Under the pieces are notes generated by a model. That model worked only from the letters and a program-made list of their open reading frames with translations, did no database searches and was not told where the DNA came from. From Symsagittifera roscoffensis (Eukaryota > Xenacoelomorpha > Acoela > Convolutidae), in assembly GCF_963678635.1 (NCBI RefSeq), contig NC_087070.1, forward strand, positions 6,976,539 through 7,040,538: a stretch of DNA of 64,000 nucleotides. Direction: 5' to 3'. The position numbers and the translations under genes were made by a program. Of this stretch, positions 45,666-57,239 are shown piece by piece. Positions within the stretch are counted from its first letter, which is position 1, and every line of letters begins with the position of its first letter.

Positions 45666-45997
45666 TATAAGAGTTGTAGAATTATTCAAGAATTATAAAA
45701 TTTAGTTGAAATGTGCTTCGACTTCTGCTAAATCCGTTCATCTGTAAAAAAAAACACTGAAAATATTTACGCGCTTTGATTTTCTTCGCATGTAGACAAA
45801 ATGTTTTTTCGAACGCGCGTAAATATTTCAAAACTTTAGTTAACACGTTAGGTGCGATTAACATTCTGATCTTTCTTTGCAGTTTCCACTCTATTTATCC
45901 ATTTTGAACTGTTGAAATATTTCACAGCAAACTAAATGAAAACTAAATCATGATTAAAATAGAAAATTATGAAAAAATTAAGGAAAAATGTTTAATA

Positions 45998-46380
45998 CAG
46001 CATCGAAGCTTTGCTTCGCAAACACTGGCGAGAGCACGACAAAAATCAGCTCTATAAAGTGCAATGAGAAAAAGTAGAAATAAATATTGAATTAGTAGAA
46101 ATTCGAATACGTCTCGGATTCTATCTGCGACATACGGCGGGAATGTCTCACACACTAAGCACTCAGCCACAGAAGCTTAATTAACCACAAACACTAGCCT
46201 GCAATAAAGCAAAGCACAGATGCTATGCAATTTCCAATGGAACAGATCGTTTTTATATCAAAAGTGCTATCAAATAATGAACTCTTTTAATTGCTAGTTA
46301 GATTAGAAAAAAGGTTCTTATACATACACTAACGCTCGCAAGCTTGCTAGAGTAAATAGTCGTCCAGCAGTAATTCACTT
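45998..46380 (-). repeat. tRNA-derived SINE remnant
   Basis: The tRNA-like head is on the minus strand at 46111-46177 (gtggctgagtgcttagtg as box A region). The body toward 45,998 (gcttcgcaaacactggcgagagcacgac) matches 49,424-49,500. Box B is decayed (agatagaatcc). Confidence 0.55.
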
Positions 46381-47041
46381 ATAATAAATTCAGCTGAAGA
46401 ACACTAATAACCTCATAATTTTTAAAGATTGAAAATTTTATCAGGTTTTTAGACTTTTGGAAGTCCACATTTATCTAAAGGAACTTTAACGATAACACAT
46501 TCATCTCATTTCCAATGCTTTTTAATCAACCAACAACTGATGCCAATGTAAGAAAAAAATGAACAAATAACCAAAAAAACATACGTTTGATCAGAGATTG
46601 GACTTTGAAGTTACTTGACTAAACTCATTCCAAGTATTTCTCATTTAAAAGCAAAAAAAACATTGATTAGTTGTAACGACTTCTCTCCAAACACAGCGAA
46701 AGAATTAATGCGAAGAAATGCTGTTTTTGCGCAATATTTGATACTTCTAAGAAAGCTCGTAATGACATGGAAAAGAAAAAGTAAACTCTAAATTAGTTAA
46801 ATTAGCACGACTTTTGCAGAGGAAGTATTACAAGATTCACAACTCTCGTCATTTTTGAAATTTTTAACGTCACAACAAATATACTCAAATTTTCCAGTTA
46901 ATGATATCAATTTGTCTAGAAAAAATGTCTTTAAAACGCAGGGATGACAAAAAGTTTCAGGATTTAGGGCATCATGAAATTCAAATTGTAATATCGCATC
47001 AAAATGATAAAATTTAGCGCCATTAGAATGTCATTGGTAAG

Positions 47042-47471
47042 CAGGGGCGGATTTAGGGGGGGGGGGGGGGGGCGGACGCCCCCCCCTCAGGGATTCGAAC
47101 CCCTGCCAACCCAAAGGGTCCCCCCTTTGATACTTTTTAAGAAATCCATTTTTGGCCAACCGACCCTAAAATTTTTCTAAAGGCGCCTTTGGCGCCAATA
47201 TATACTAATTTTGAGGGGGAGCGCGCGCCAAAAAAACGCGTTTTTTTGTCAACATTTTCCAAAAAGTGCCCAAAAACGGCTTTTTTGACCTGTTTTTTCA
47301 AAAAATTGCCTGCGGCGCAGAAAATTTGACCACAACAGGGTCTTTTTACTGCTTTGGGAAAGCTCGGAAAATCAATCTCATCGACCTAAAAAAAAAAAAA
47401 AGGTCGTCAAAATTTTCGAAAATTTTTTGAAAATCCGCCCCCCCCTCGAGAAAATCCTAGATCCGCCCCTG
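47042..47471. mobile_element. Non-autonomous hAT-type MITE with 8-b target duplication
   Basis: Ends caggggcggatttagg / cctagatccgcccctg are terminal inverted repeats (15 of 16). Flanked by perfect ttggtaag at 47034-47041 and 47472-47479. The 8-b duplication and CAGGGG termini fit hAT. Internal sequence is noncoding with a G run and a palindromic ggcgcctttggcgcc. Confidence 0.9.
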
Positions 47472-47779
47472 TTGGTAAGCACTAAATTCTTCAAATTAGT
47501 GTCTTTATTTTAAGCTGTTTGATTTTTTTCATCTTAAGAATTTACGCACGATTTGGCTCAAAAATTAGATAAATTAACTGCTCTTTTATTTATGATGATT
47601 TAAATCGAGATATTCTGCCTAACAAATTAAACTAGATGGTTAACTGCGCTCATGGTCTTGTTTTCAAATTATCCAAAACAGCTACATCATTAATTTAGCT
47701 AATATTTTACATAACCAGTTCCGTACGCATTGTTTAGTTTTTGTTGTACTCAAATTTTCACCTATTTGGATCAAAAAGT

Positions 47780-47785
47780 TTTATT
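47780..47785 (-). terminator. Polyadenylation signal of the endosulfine gene
   Basis: AATAAA on the minus strand about 70 b after the stop codon, followed by T-rich sequence. Confidence 0.6.
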
Positions 47786-47854
47786 CAATCGTTATTATTA
47801 AAATGTTCAAAACTCTCTTTCGTTCTTCTCTCGTTTTTTCCTCAAAATTTTCCT

Positions 47855-48024
47855 TCAGTTGGTGGATGACTCAAGTATTAGTTTACTCTGTCGTCTTTCG
47901 GACGATTTCCTCGTCAGCTCGACTGTTGCGGGCGTCGCGGGAACATCGATAAGAACGGGGACACCCCCGACTACCGATAGCCCCTGTGCCCCGGCGACTA
48001 CCTCTCCACTGGACAGGTAAATTG
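47855..48024 (-). CDS. ENSA: Alpha-endosulfine/ARPP-19 homologue, last coding exon
   Basis: Read on the minus strand from acceptor cctcctccag at 48025-48034. It enters in phase 1 and joins the preceding exon in frame (Ala codon), giving 55 codons to TGA 47855-47857. The end contains DVPATPATVELTRKSS, matching the family C-terminus, where a basic-RKSS PKA site follows a proline-rich IPTP-type stretch; then ERRQSKL. Family knowledge: PKA phosphorylates this serine. The exon is GC-richer than its surroundings. No other frame here gives consistent splice phases. Confidence 0.8.
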
Positions 48025-48292
48025 CTGGAGGAGGGGGGTTTATGACTGCATCTTAAACAACAAAAAAACATTTTTAGACAATTGATCAAATACTTCAACT
48101 CAAGCAAGCGCTTGTTCAAATTCAAAAAATGCTATGCAAAATTTGGGTAACCAAATTTGGGTAAATGTAATAAAGCTTTTTCTACGCATTCTTTTGAGTC
48201 ACCAACGAAAATAAATCACTAAGCAGGGCTCGAACCATCAACCTTCGGATTGACAAGCAGGTGCACTATCCACTTCGATGTTGTTCACTGAC
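48025..48292 (-). other. Intron between the last two endosulfine coding exons
   Basis: GTCAGT donor at 48292-48287 and CTCCAG acceptor; 268 b. It contains a tRNA-like sequence near its 5' end. Confidence 0.7.
48223..48280 (-). repeat. tRNA-like remnant with perfect B box
   Basis: Minus strand: gtggatagtgc (A-box-like) and ggttcgagccc (B box) about 35 b apart. The anticodon stem does not pair, so it is a tRNA-derived repeat or pseudogene rather than a working tRNA. Confidence 0.35.
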
Positions 48293-48500
48293 CTGTCGGG
48301 TTAGTGGTGTTGTTGTTATTTGGATTAATGACTGGGTGAGGAGGACTGTTTTGGTCTTGTTTCTGCTGCTGGTTTTGATTAGAAGGGGAATACTGACTCT
48401 GTTGGCTGTTCTGCTGCTGCTGCACTGCAGCTGTGCTAGTGGACATTGGCGTCTGTTTGGCTCTGTAGTAATCGCCAGAATCGAAATAAGATTTGGTGGT
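48293..48500 (-). CDS. ENSA: Alpha-endosulfine/ARPP-19 homologue, central exon with FDSGDY motif
   Basis: Minus strand from acceptor gcactttgtttag (AG at 48502-48501) to donor GTCAGT; 69 codons plus one base. It begins TTKSYFDSGDYYRAKQTP. YFDSGDY is the diagnostic motif of endosulfines: Greatwall kinase phosphorylates its serine, turning the protein into an inhibitor of PP2A-B55 and so promoting mitotic entry. This is known for the family and is inferred here. The following ~50 residues are Q/N/S/P-rich (QQQQNSQQSQYSPSNQNQQQ), a low-complexity insertion I do not associate with vertebrate or fly members. No stops or frameshifts. Confidence 0.88.
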
Positions 48501-48798
48501 CTAAACAAAGTGCTATCTCTTCACATGTAAACTGCATTAATCAAAAGTAAAACAGCAACAATTTTTTCTCGTTTTGGGTCTCAGTAAAAAATACTACGCA
48601 TAATAAATAGATAGAAGAGGTTTATTTTGCTTAATAAATAAAACGAAATAAGCTACCAAGTCCAAGTAGAAAAATATGAAACATTTCAGAGGCTCCGCGC
48701 CAAATTCTGTCAGCTGAACGAAAAATATATAAATTTATCGAGGGTTTCGGTCGGAGGCGAGTAAATTTATTTAAGAGAACCGAACAGGTTGAACTCAC

Positions 48799-48891
48799 TC
48801 TTCGGTTTAAAAGCAGATTTGGATGTTTCTTCGGCAAGTTCTGATACTTCTGGTTTAGCAGCAATTCCTGTTGCGATTCCGCAGATATGAT
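48799..48891 (-). CDS. ENSA: Alpha-endosulfine/ARPP-19 homologue, exon before the FDSGDY exon
   Basis: Minus strand from acceptor ttttttctgttcag (AG at 48893-48892) to donor GTGAGT; exactly 31 codons, phase 0 at both ends, matching the next exon. It reads ...ESQQELLLNQKYQNLPKKHP... LLLNRR, which aligns with the family segment EEx-L-xxKYPxL-xxPGxSxxLxKRL just before KYFDSGDY. The conserved KYP and the distance to FDSGDY fit. It has no ATG, so at least one upstream exon is required. Confidence 0.8.
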
Positions 48892-49423
48892 CTGAACAGA
48901 AAAAAAATCGGATTAGTCAAAACAGCCTCCAGAAGTGCTTAGTTGAAAAGCGCCATTGGAGAATGCTGAAGCGCTTTGAAGCATAGAGTTCTAGCTATTA
49001 TCTACCATCATTATTTTGATCATTTTTCTAAAATATTGCCTTAATTTTTTTTTTAAAACCTGTTAAAAAACGCGTTCTTCCAAAAAAAAATAACATACAT
49101 TTCGCATTTGGATGAGGGATATTAATTAATACAGAAAGTTACGACCGTAGAAGGCTATTCAGAAACAATAAAAACATACAACCTTAAAGCTCTTTGAATT
49201 TCAAGAACTTTATTTGATTAACTGTTTACAAAGAGGCGAAGGAGAACCTCGTATCACTTGCAAAACAACATAAACATAGCATGACAAACTACCCGACAGA
49301 AAATGAGACTAGATGAAACTGAGACGTTTATTTTGTCTTAACATTCAATTGTCTCACTTGGACTGTATTTCTTATAATGAATTTAATTTAAATTACCATC
49401 AAAACAAAACTTGATCACAGACG

Positions 49424-50030
49424 CGAGGCGGCGCTTCGTAAACACTTGCGAGAAGACGACCAAAATGCAGCTCTATCAAGTGAAGTAAGATAAAAAGATG
49501 AAATAAGCATCGAATTAACAAAAATTTGGCTACGTGTAGGATTCGAATCTGCGACCTACTGCAATCAAGAGATTTTGAGTCTCACGCACTATACATTCAG
49601 CCACTCAAGCTTAACAACCGACACACACTAGTCACGAATAAAGCAGCTGCTTATGCTAACAAATTGCCAATGCGATTCAGCACTATATACAATTTTGCAA
49701 TTAATAACTTGGAATCTAACAAACTGAAGGCATCCACACTAACTTTGCATGTAACAATTCCAAAGCATAAGGCCACATTATGTATAAATTATGCATTTCG
49801 AAAAATTGCGAGAGTTAGAAAATTTCTGAAATCAAGTTTTTATTACTATGATGTTTGAAACAAATAGCTTTTTTCGGTTCATTGGATGAATTAAAAATGC
49901 ATCAACTGTGTTAATTTATTATTATTCGAATGTCAAAGCACATGCTATCAAAAAACTGTACCAATATTTGCGACTTCAGTTAGAAAAAAGAAGGTTCCTA
50001 CTAATACACTAGCTTCGCAAGTGTAAAAAC
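49424..50030 (-). repeat. tRNA-Leu-derived SINE
   Basis: The head at 49533-49610 (minus strand) has gtggctgaatgtatagtg, an anticodon loop ctcaaaa (CAA, Leu) on a gaga/tctc stem and box B agattcgaatcc. The body toward 49,424 is shared with 45,998-46,110, and the 5' flanking part to ~50,030 resembles 46,180-46,380. Confidence 0.65.
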
Positions 50031-51169
50031 TGCAAAAGCCAAAAACTTTCAAGGGAACACAAAAATCATGAAAAAAACTTGAAAGTAATGTCAACTTTAA
50101 GAAACTTGAAAATAATTTCAAGTTTAAGAGTTTAAGCCCCCCTCGCAGCGTTTAGATAAAAAAATTTTTTTGTCCATCAAACGACTTGATGCAAAGCGAC
50201 TAAGCCGAAACCTTTAAAGCCGAATAAATAGAAGAAAGAGAAAAAAACAACATAAAATACACAGGCGAAGCGGAGCTTCCGCACCACTTGCGATACAACA
50301 CAATCATAAGAAAGCATAACTTGAAGAAAAATTATAAATGTTGAAAAAAACCTTCAGTTATTTCTATTTAAAAAAGTAAGTGAAAAAAGTGCAAATTTTG
50401 GAATTTTCCTAAAGACAACTTTTCTCTTACAAAAAAATTAAGGAGTGGCAAGAAACATTAAAAAAGAGTCACGATACAGTAAAAAAAATCAAAGTTTGAC
50501 TTTTCCGAGGGCCATAATTTTATGTCTTAAAAAAGTTTGGGCGTAGCCGCTCATAGAGGGGAGCTTATCAAATCTTTTCTTTTCATTGAAGCCAATTTCT
50601 CAGATTTGGTTGGTTAGTTTCAAAGAAAACGAAAAAAAAAATCAAACACATCGGTCAATTATTCCTCGCCCCCCCCCCGACATATTTGAAGGCTGTAGAC
50701 AAAAGTAAAGCAAGGGTAGTATGCAAGCACACAATATTGTAGGCAGTTTTTTTATTGAATATTCTGTATTGAAAATCGGTACAAGGGTGTTTGACAAAAA
50801 AAAACTACTTTTTCGCAAAAACTGATTAAATTTTCCAAAGCGTGTCAAAAAACACCCAATCCCACACACTTTCATTATACTTGTTTTTATCAAGCAGGAA
50901 ATCTAGGCAAACATTCCGAGCAGGACATTTGAACTTCAAGCTAATAACTGAACAAAACTTCCTACAGCAGAAACAAGGTCGACAATCTTTGAGCAGACAC
51001 CAATTGAGCCAAAATGGCTGATTTTGCAAAAAATAATAATAATTTTTTATAAAGTCCCTTGAAACTACCATGCAGCTGACATGCTCTAATTCATGAAAAA
51101 CCAAATTTGATTTAACTGATTTTGTTTAACTAGTTGTTAACACGCAAAAAAGTCTCTATTCCGATTTAA

Positions 51170-52441
51170 TAACTCTTGCTAATCGCAAGCGTAAACATAG
51201 CCAACAGGCAGTTGGAAATGAGTCCATGAACGCGACTAAACAAAAAAAACTTGTTTTTTGAAAAATCTCAATTTTCAAATGTACAAGAAACAAAATACAT
51301 GGCCTTAAAAGCTCTTTGAATTTCGAGAAAAATGTATGATTTGACCATTTTATGATAAAATTTGCCCAATTTGAGACACCTGGATCGACAGGTAATTTTT
51401 TTCCGCTGGGAAATCTGATAAATATATTCCATTTTCGAAATAAGAAATCGATCACGTTCTTCGTGGCCTTTCCTACTTTTGCTGTTTGATAGTCGAGTTT
51501 GCCTTCCTGGAAACAAAACAATTAATCTGAATTTAAAAAACAAATCTAAGTTAAACCGCAAAAAAGTAAATTAGAGCCTGACCAAGTTTGATTTTTTTTT
51601 TCTAAAAAAGAAAATCATCACAACCTATATAAGAGTCTGAACTACGTTCATCGATTGTTAAAACTGAGATCGGAGTTGTTAAATTGACAGCAAACAAAAC
51701 TATCCTGCATACAACGGTTGTTCAAAAAGGAGACATGCTAAAAGTTATCCCACTTAGAGAAAACTGGATCAATAAGTAATTTTTCATTCCGTGGGATATC
51801 AGAAGATTCAAGTCCCGTCTTGAAACAAGAAGTTATTTTTCGTGACCTTTACTCTTTTGCTGTTCAATGCTGAAGTTTGACTCCGTTGGAACAAAGAAAA
51901 TGAACTTAAAAAGAAATGAGAAGTGAATTTGAGCCTGAAAAAATCATCGCGACCTATGAAGGAGTCTGAAGTACATTCATCGACTTTTAAAAATAGATGT
52001 CTTTAAAGTTCTCTGAATACCTAGAATAACTTATATATGACACTTCTTTGATAAAACTAACCCAATTTGAGAAAATTGGATCAATAGGCAAATATTTTAT
52101 TTCGCTTGGAAATTAAACTCGTTAATTAAATTTCACTTTAGAAACTAGAAGTCGATCACTTTTTTCGTCACCTCAAAACTTTTGCTGTTCGATAGTGTAG
52201 TTTGCCTTCCTTTGAATAAAGAAAATGAACTGAACTTAAAAATTAACCATAACTCAAACTGCCTGAACAAATTTTACGACTTGTCTTGAGCGACCTAGAT
52301 TATATTCTGAGCGACCTAGATTATATTCTGAACTATGTCCATCGGCTCTTAAAAAATAAATCCCCTTAAACCACTTTGAATTTCAATCAAAATTTATTAC
52401 TGGTGCTTTTTTGATTACATCAACCCAGTTTGAGAAAACTG
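51170..52441. repeat. Tandem array of a ~330-b satellite module, nearly four copies
   Basis: Landmarks repeat in order: catagccaacaggcagttgg; tttgaatttcgagaaa; ccaatttgagaaaactggatcaataggtaa; ccgctgggaaatctg; gaagtcgatcacg; cttttgctgttcgatag; gaaaatgaactgaacttaaaa; atcatcacgacctatataagagtctgaactacgttcatcg. Spacing of the last landmark is ~328 b (51,612 to 51,940). The fourth copy stops at 52,441 and resumes at 54,087. Confidence 0.75.
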
Positions 52442-53733
52442 GGTGGTCGTCGCGCTTCGGCGTCAGAGATACGGCGAGGCAAGGGTAGGGTCCCTGCCGG
52501 TTCTCGTTTCTTATAACCTTATACCCCTGTCGGCGGAATCGGGGCTGATCTCCAAAACGTTTCGTCAGAATTTCTTTAAAATTGGCATGCGGCTACAAAA
52601 TGCAATTCTAAGGATACGATTGGACGCCGTTTGGCCAGAAAAACTCTATATGTTGACTTATGGCGGGAAATGGGGGGCAAAAACGGAAAAACGAAACACG
52701 ATTTTTGGTTAAAATGACTCAATAACTCAATTTGGGTCCAAAAAATGGGATAGATTGTTTCGTAAGGGATGAAAGAAGACTGTTAAGGGAGCCTAACTAT
52801 GTAAAAATTAGGTTTACTTTATTTTTAAAATTTTTTTTTTTTCAGGACCGTCTCCTAATTTTTTGGTCATTTTTTTGGAAAAATTAACCAAAAAGGTGTT
52901 TTTTTCGTCTTTTCTCTAAATATGAAAATTTTATGGCTTTGATCATGCTAACACTTCTAAACAAGTCCACAAAGCGTGGCCTATTGAAACAATTTGATTG
53001 GAACAACTTTTTTTGACTTTTTGAGAAAAATTGGTTTTTCATGTTTCTGACTCAACATTTTATATCAAAAAAACAAAAATTTTAAAAAGTGAGAAAAAAT
53101 GAGTTTTGATAGCATATTCGAGCTTGCCATAGTCATTTTAGTAGGTTTAGAGTATTTAATTGTCAAAATTGGATGAAAATTTTGGTTTTTACAACTTTTT
53201 TTTCTCGGGTAGCTTTTTACTACTTTACTACAAATAAAACTGGCTAAATTTCGAAAAAAAGACTTGTTTTCGGAAGTGGCTACCACAATTGTTGTAATTT
53301 TTTGCAAGCGGCCTTACGAGGACACTACATGTATGCCCTAATTAATTCATTTTTTGATCCTTTATGTTTAAAGACGACTTTACCCGATTTATCTACCTTT
53401 ATGAGTTAACCAAAAACGTGTTTTTTTTTACTTTTCTCCAAATATGGAAATTTTACGGCTTTGGTCTTGAAAACCATTCTGAACAGGTTCATACATTGTA
53501 GCCTAGTGATTCAATTCAATTGGAACTATTTTTGATGACTTTTGAAAAAAAGAGATTTTTCACGTTTCTATTTCAACTATTTTTATCAAATAAAAAAAAA
53601 TGTTTTTTTTTTCTATTGCTTCTAATCATTTCGAGACAAAATTAACTTTTAGGACCTAATTCAGGTCCAATAGCCTACTGAAAACAACTAAAAGTCGATA
53701 AATTTAAAAACGAGATCAAAAATAAGTTAACAG

Positions 53734-53769
53734 GACTGTTTCCGAAAACTTGTTTTCGTCGAAACAGTC
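53734..53769. repeat. Hairpin gactgtttccgaaaac / gttttcgtcgaaacagtc
   Basis: 16 paired bases with a small asymmetry and a 2-base loop. Confidence 0.7.
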
Positions 53770-53960
53770 TTCTTCAAGAATCACAATGTTTTGCATTGTT
53801 AACTGATCAAGGCGCAGAGTGACTTGTCATTATAATCAGCCAGCAATGCAAGTTAGCGATCATGGCTAATAGTCTCAGTGAGTAATGAAGAAGGAAAAGT
53901 CAAAAAATGTTTGACAAAATGTGAAGGTTAAGAAAAAATTAATTGACCTAGAGTTTTCGA

Positions 53961-53996
53961 GCAGAAAAGAGCACCCTTCGGGTGCTCTTTTTCTGC
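53961..53996. repeat. Strong hairpin gcagaaaagagcaccc / gggtgctctttttctgc
   Basis: 16-bp stem, one bulged T and a 3-base loop. It looks like a bacterial intrinsic terminator but lies in eukaryotic repeat sequence, so I treat it as part of the nested element. Confidence 0.75.
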
Positions 53997-54086
53997 GAGT
54001 GCCACATGCCTTGAAGCCAATGGCCCCCAGGCCACACTTCAAAACTTACACCACTGCAAATACCGATGCACCGCAGGTAAAAGATT

Positions 54087-54425
54087 GACCTAGATCAATA
54101 GGTAAATGTTAAATTCCACTGGAAAACCTGATTTTTAAATTCCTTATTCGAAGTTAGAAGTCGATCATGTTTGTCGTGAGCTTTACATTTTTGCTGTTCA
54201 ATAGAAGAATATGCCTTCCTTTTAACAAAGGAAATGAACTGAATTCAAAAAGAAACCAACAGTCAAACCTCGAAAAAGTATTTCTGAGCCGGAAAAATTT
54301 TAAGATTCCTGAAATCATCGCGACCTATATAAGAGTCGGAACTAAGTTCATCGACTCTTAATCAGTTTTGAGAACAATTTTCGAGACTTTTACCTAAAAA
54401 AAACAACACGACCTAAATAAGTGTC
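54087..54425. repeat. Continuation of the interrupted satellite module plus a partial extra copy
   Basis: Starts at atcaataggtaaatg and runs through gaagtcgatcatg, tttgctgttcaatag and gaaatgaactgaattc to atcatcgcgacctatataagagtcgg; a shortened copy of the last landmark follows at ~54,400. Confidence 0.65.
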
Positions 54426-54867
54426 TTCGTTGCGTTCTTCGCACTTGATTCAAATTTTTTGGGTCAGTAATAATAAATTACAATTAACTCCGTATGAGAC
54501 AAAAATTGCCAACATGTGCCGGTAAATTCCTTAAACAAACCTGAGTTACTTGCTTTACAGGAAAAATTTCAAACCCCTACTGAAAACACGTCTTTATCGA
54601 AAATTGTCATCAGTTATTTCGGTAAAAAGGATTCTGACAAGACAATTTCAATGTCGCTTAAAAGTATGTTCAAGTTTCTTTAGCGCCGCACGCTTCCTTG
54701 TAACATCAATAATGCAAGAAGCTTCTCGCTTTTCTACTAGAATTTGCAGGTTGTGAACTGAGCTCTTCTGTACTTGAACTTACAACTTCTGCATGTGTTG
54801 GTTCAGAAAAAGATGGTTGTTTTCAAATTACTAAAAAACTACTACTAAATCAATTTAGTTCTGCAGA

Positions 54868-55000
54868 TGTACCAAGTGAACAATCTCCCCATGAATCAAT
54901 TTTGGGACGAAAAAATTGACTTAGTTCAAAGTTACATTTCTCAGCCTTACTGCGTAAACTTGCCATTTAATTTTAGGGGGGAGATTGTTCATTTGATCTA
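54868..55000. repeat. Inverted repeat, ~25-b arms
   Basis: agtgaacaatctcccc at ~54,877 against ggggagattgttcat at ~54,976, extended imperfectly to ~25 b; about 85 b between the arms. Confidence 0.5.
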
Positions 55001-55273
55001 CTTAAGTGGGGGGACATTGGCCCCGTAGATACTCATCTTAGTCATAATACTGTCTATAAAAATAGTTTCGCTTTTTGAAAAGGGTTGTACAGTCTTTTCT
55101 GCATTACACACACATCTCTCTGTTTAAACGTCGCTTTCAAAAATCCGATTATTCTGCTTAAATTTGGGTGCTTAAATCCAATTGTATCCAAAAAAACAAT
55201 TAATTTTTCCTAATTCGCATTACTATAAAGACTCAGATTCTGTTTTCAATCTAAAGCCATACTTTTAACTTAC

Positions 55274-55282
55274 CTTTTGCAT
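55274..55282 (-). CDS. ENSA: Candidate first coding exon of the endosulfine gene (3 codons)
   Basis: Minus strand ATG CAA AAG followed exactly by a consensus donor GTAAGT (55273-55268), phase 0, which fits the 48891 exon. It would give a ~159-residue protein and a 6.4-kb first intron. A similar ATGCAGAAG...GTAAGT at ~54,8xx is out of phase. Chance is quite possible for so short an exon. Confidence 0.3.
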
Positions 55283-55943
55283 TGTGACTCTTCTACTAAA
55301 ACGCCGATCAAAAACTAAACGAGAGGATTGTATTCCGTGGTTGAAGTTACGTTTAGTTGAATGTATTAGTCTGACTTGACTGTTCGTTCAATAATTTCTA
55401 CTTCACAATAACCGAAATGAAATGTGTTAGATTGTGGAGTTTGCTCAGAGTCAACTAGCATTGTTTGCATGAGAGACAAAGCACCTCCAAGTTTAGAACT
55501 CAATTCAGTTCGCCACCCAATTTCGCGACAAGTTTATGGATGCGTAGAAGCACCAGCAGGTAGGGGCCGAATAAGCCGAAAAAATTCCTATAAAATCGAA
55601 ACCACATTCCAGTTGTTTTTTCAATTCAGCAACTACTACAATATTTTTCAAAAAACTAGTTTTATGTTTTGCATATAACATATAAAAAATAAAAAACCTA
55701 GTTTCATGTTTTGTATACAAAAAAAAAACAAATCAGACGGAAATAATGTATTAGAAAACTCAATATAAAATGGAAAATTGGGCTTTTAAAAGGATCAGAT
55801 TACAATGTAGAGGTTAATTGTGCGCGAAGAATAGATTCAGTTTGGGGCTTGTTGATTAGTCACTAAAACCAACTCGGCTAGAGGTCATATCGGATATGAG
55901 TAAAACTAACAATTGAACTTTGCCACAGAACAAACACTTGACG

Positions 55944-56004
55944 TAGTTTAATGCACTTTTAACAAAAACCGAGGTGAAGTTTTTGTTGAAAGGGCATTAA
56001 ACTA
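55944..56004. repeat. 26-bp inverted repeat with 9-b loop
   Basis: tagtttaatgcacttttaac... pairs with ...gttgaaagggcattaaacta, 24 of 26 positions. Confidence 0.75.
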
Positions 56005-56756
56005 CTTCGTTAACTGAAATTCAAATTTATGATAGACCAAACATTTGTTCAACTGTTTTTTCGTCTAACGCGCTAGTTTTAGAAACCAAAAACACCAGTG
56101 CAACTCAAAAGCAGCAACTCAGCGAATTGTGTTAAGGACAGCGTAGGAAAAAATTCTAGATAAAAAATACATCAACAAAAACTTTATACGTTTGCCTCGA
56201 ATGTTGCATTTGAGGAATATCGACATGTTCCGAGGAGAAACATGGACAGCATTAGGTTACCATTCAGAAAAAAAATTATCGACCGCCACTTTTGATGACA
56301 ATACTTCGGTTGATGATAGATTCGAAAAATAAACAAATTTAAATACTTTGAGCCACAAATTTTTTCAACAAGATTTACCTCCCCTCCTGAAACACGCAAA
56401 AACCCAATAAGTATTTTCGCCCTTGAAACGACGCAAGAAAAGGTGACTGAGCCATTACCACATTTAGAAAACATTTCAGCCGAATTAACCTTTTGAGCAA
56501 AAAAACGTTAACAGGAAAGAAAAAGGGAAATCATAGAAAATCAGAGGTCACAAACTTTCGAATTACAGGATCGAATCAAAAGGTCTTTCAATTCTAGCAA
56601 AATTTGCTTCAACCAGAACAAAGAGTGCATGATTTTGAAAATAACATTACAAAAAACAATATAAAAAATCAGCTCCTGACCGATATCGAACTTATAACCT
56701 CAAGCATGGACATTAACTCAAAATTAAACATGCCAAAGCGGATTTTTATACGTTTA

Positions 56757-56953
56757 ACGTTTTGGGCACTTTTCGGAAAATTGCGCGAGATCCTCTTCAA
56801 AATTAGCATAAAGTGGCGCCTTTAGAAAAATTTTAGGGTTGGTCGGCCTAAAATGGATGTCATAAAATAATACCAAAGGAGGAACCCTTTGGTTGGTGAG
56901 AGGGTTAAGCCCCTGAGGCGGAGGGGCGTCCCCTCCCCCTAAATCCGCCCCTG
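56757..56953. mobile_element. Truncated second copy of the hAT MITE, inverted
   Basis: Ends ccctaaatccgcccctg at 56953. It matches the reverse complement of the first ~190 b of the element at 47042, including ttttagggttggtcggcc, aaccctttggttgg and ggcgcctttag. The other end is missing. Confidence 0.8.
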
Positions 56954-57239
56954 CTGATTGCCATTTGGTCCGATCTGCAAACAAAGTTCTAAGCGGAAAA
57001 AAACTAACACCTGGATACAACACCCTTGCTTATCACAAGAATAAAAAGACATGCAGCTTAACAAATGCAAACAAAACTTTCTTTTTCTTAAAATCATTCG
57101 ATTGTCGACCCGGATTTGCCACTTTTTACATTTAAAAGATTTACGAAAATCAGAATGATTTTCAGAAAAAATTAATGAACTTCAGAGAGTAAAATAACAA
57201 AAACTGTTAATTGATCTTAATCCAACTAGAACATAGCCA

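Larger units (their letters stand above)
52442..54086. mobile_element. ~1.65-kb nested insertion in a satellite module, unclassified
   Basis: The module is interrupted after gagaaaactgg (52,441) and continues with tagatcaataggtaaatg at ~54,087. The inserted segment begins GC-rich (ggtcgtcgcgcttcggcg) and ends with accgatgcaccgcagg. It contains a diverged internal direct repeat, ~52,884-53,090 against ~53,407-53,610 (about 523 b apart), and two strong hairpins. No coding potential or TIRs recognised. Confidence 0.55.

Noticed and set aside
47086-47110. tRNA B box inside the hAT MITE (ggattcgaacccctg)
   Set aside because: No A box or tRNA fold nearby; it is a chance palindrome inside the element.
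47860-48016. A plus-strand exon with acceptor ccttcag and donor gtaaatt, open in one frame
   Set aside because: The minus strand of the same bases carries the endosulfine C-terminus with exact phase agreement to the next exon, so the plus exon is a shadow.
53961-53996. Bacterial-type intrinsic terminator
   Set aside because: Hairpin plus T run fits the shape, but the context is eukaryotic repeat DNA with no bacterial gene before it.
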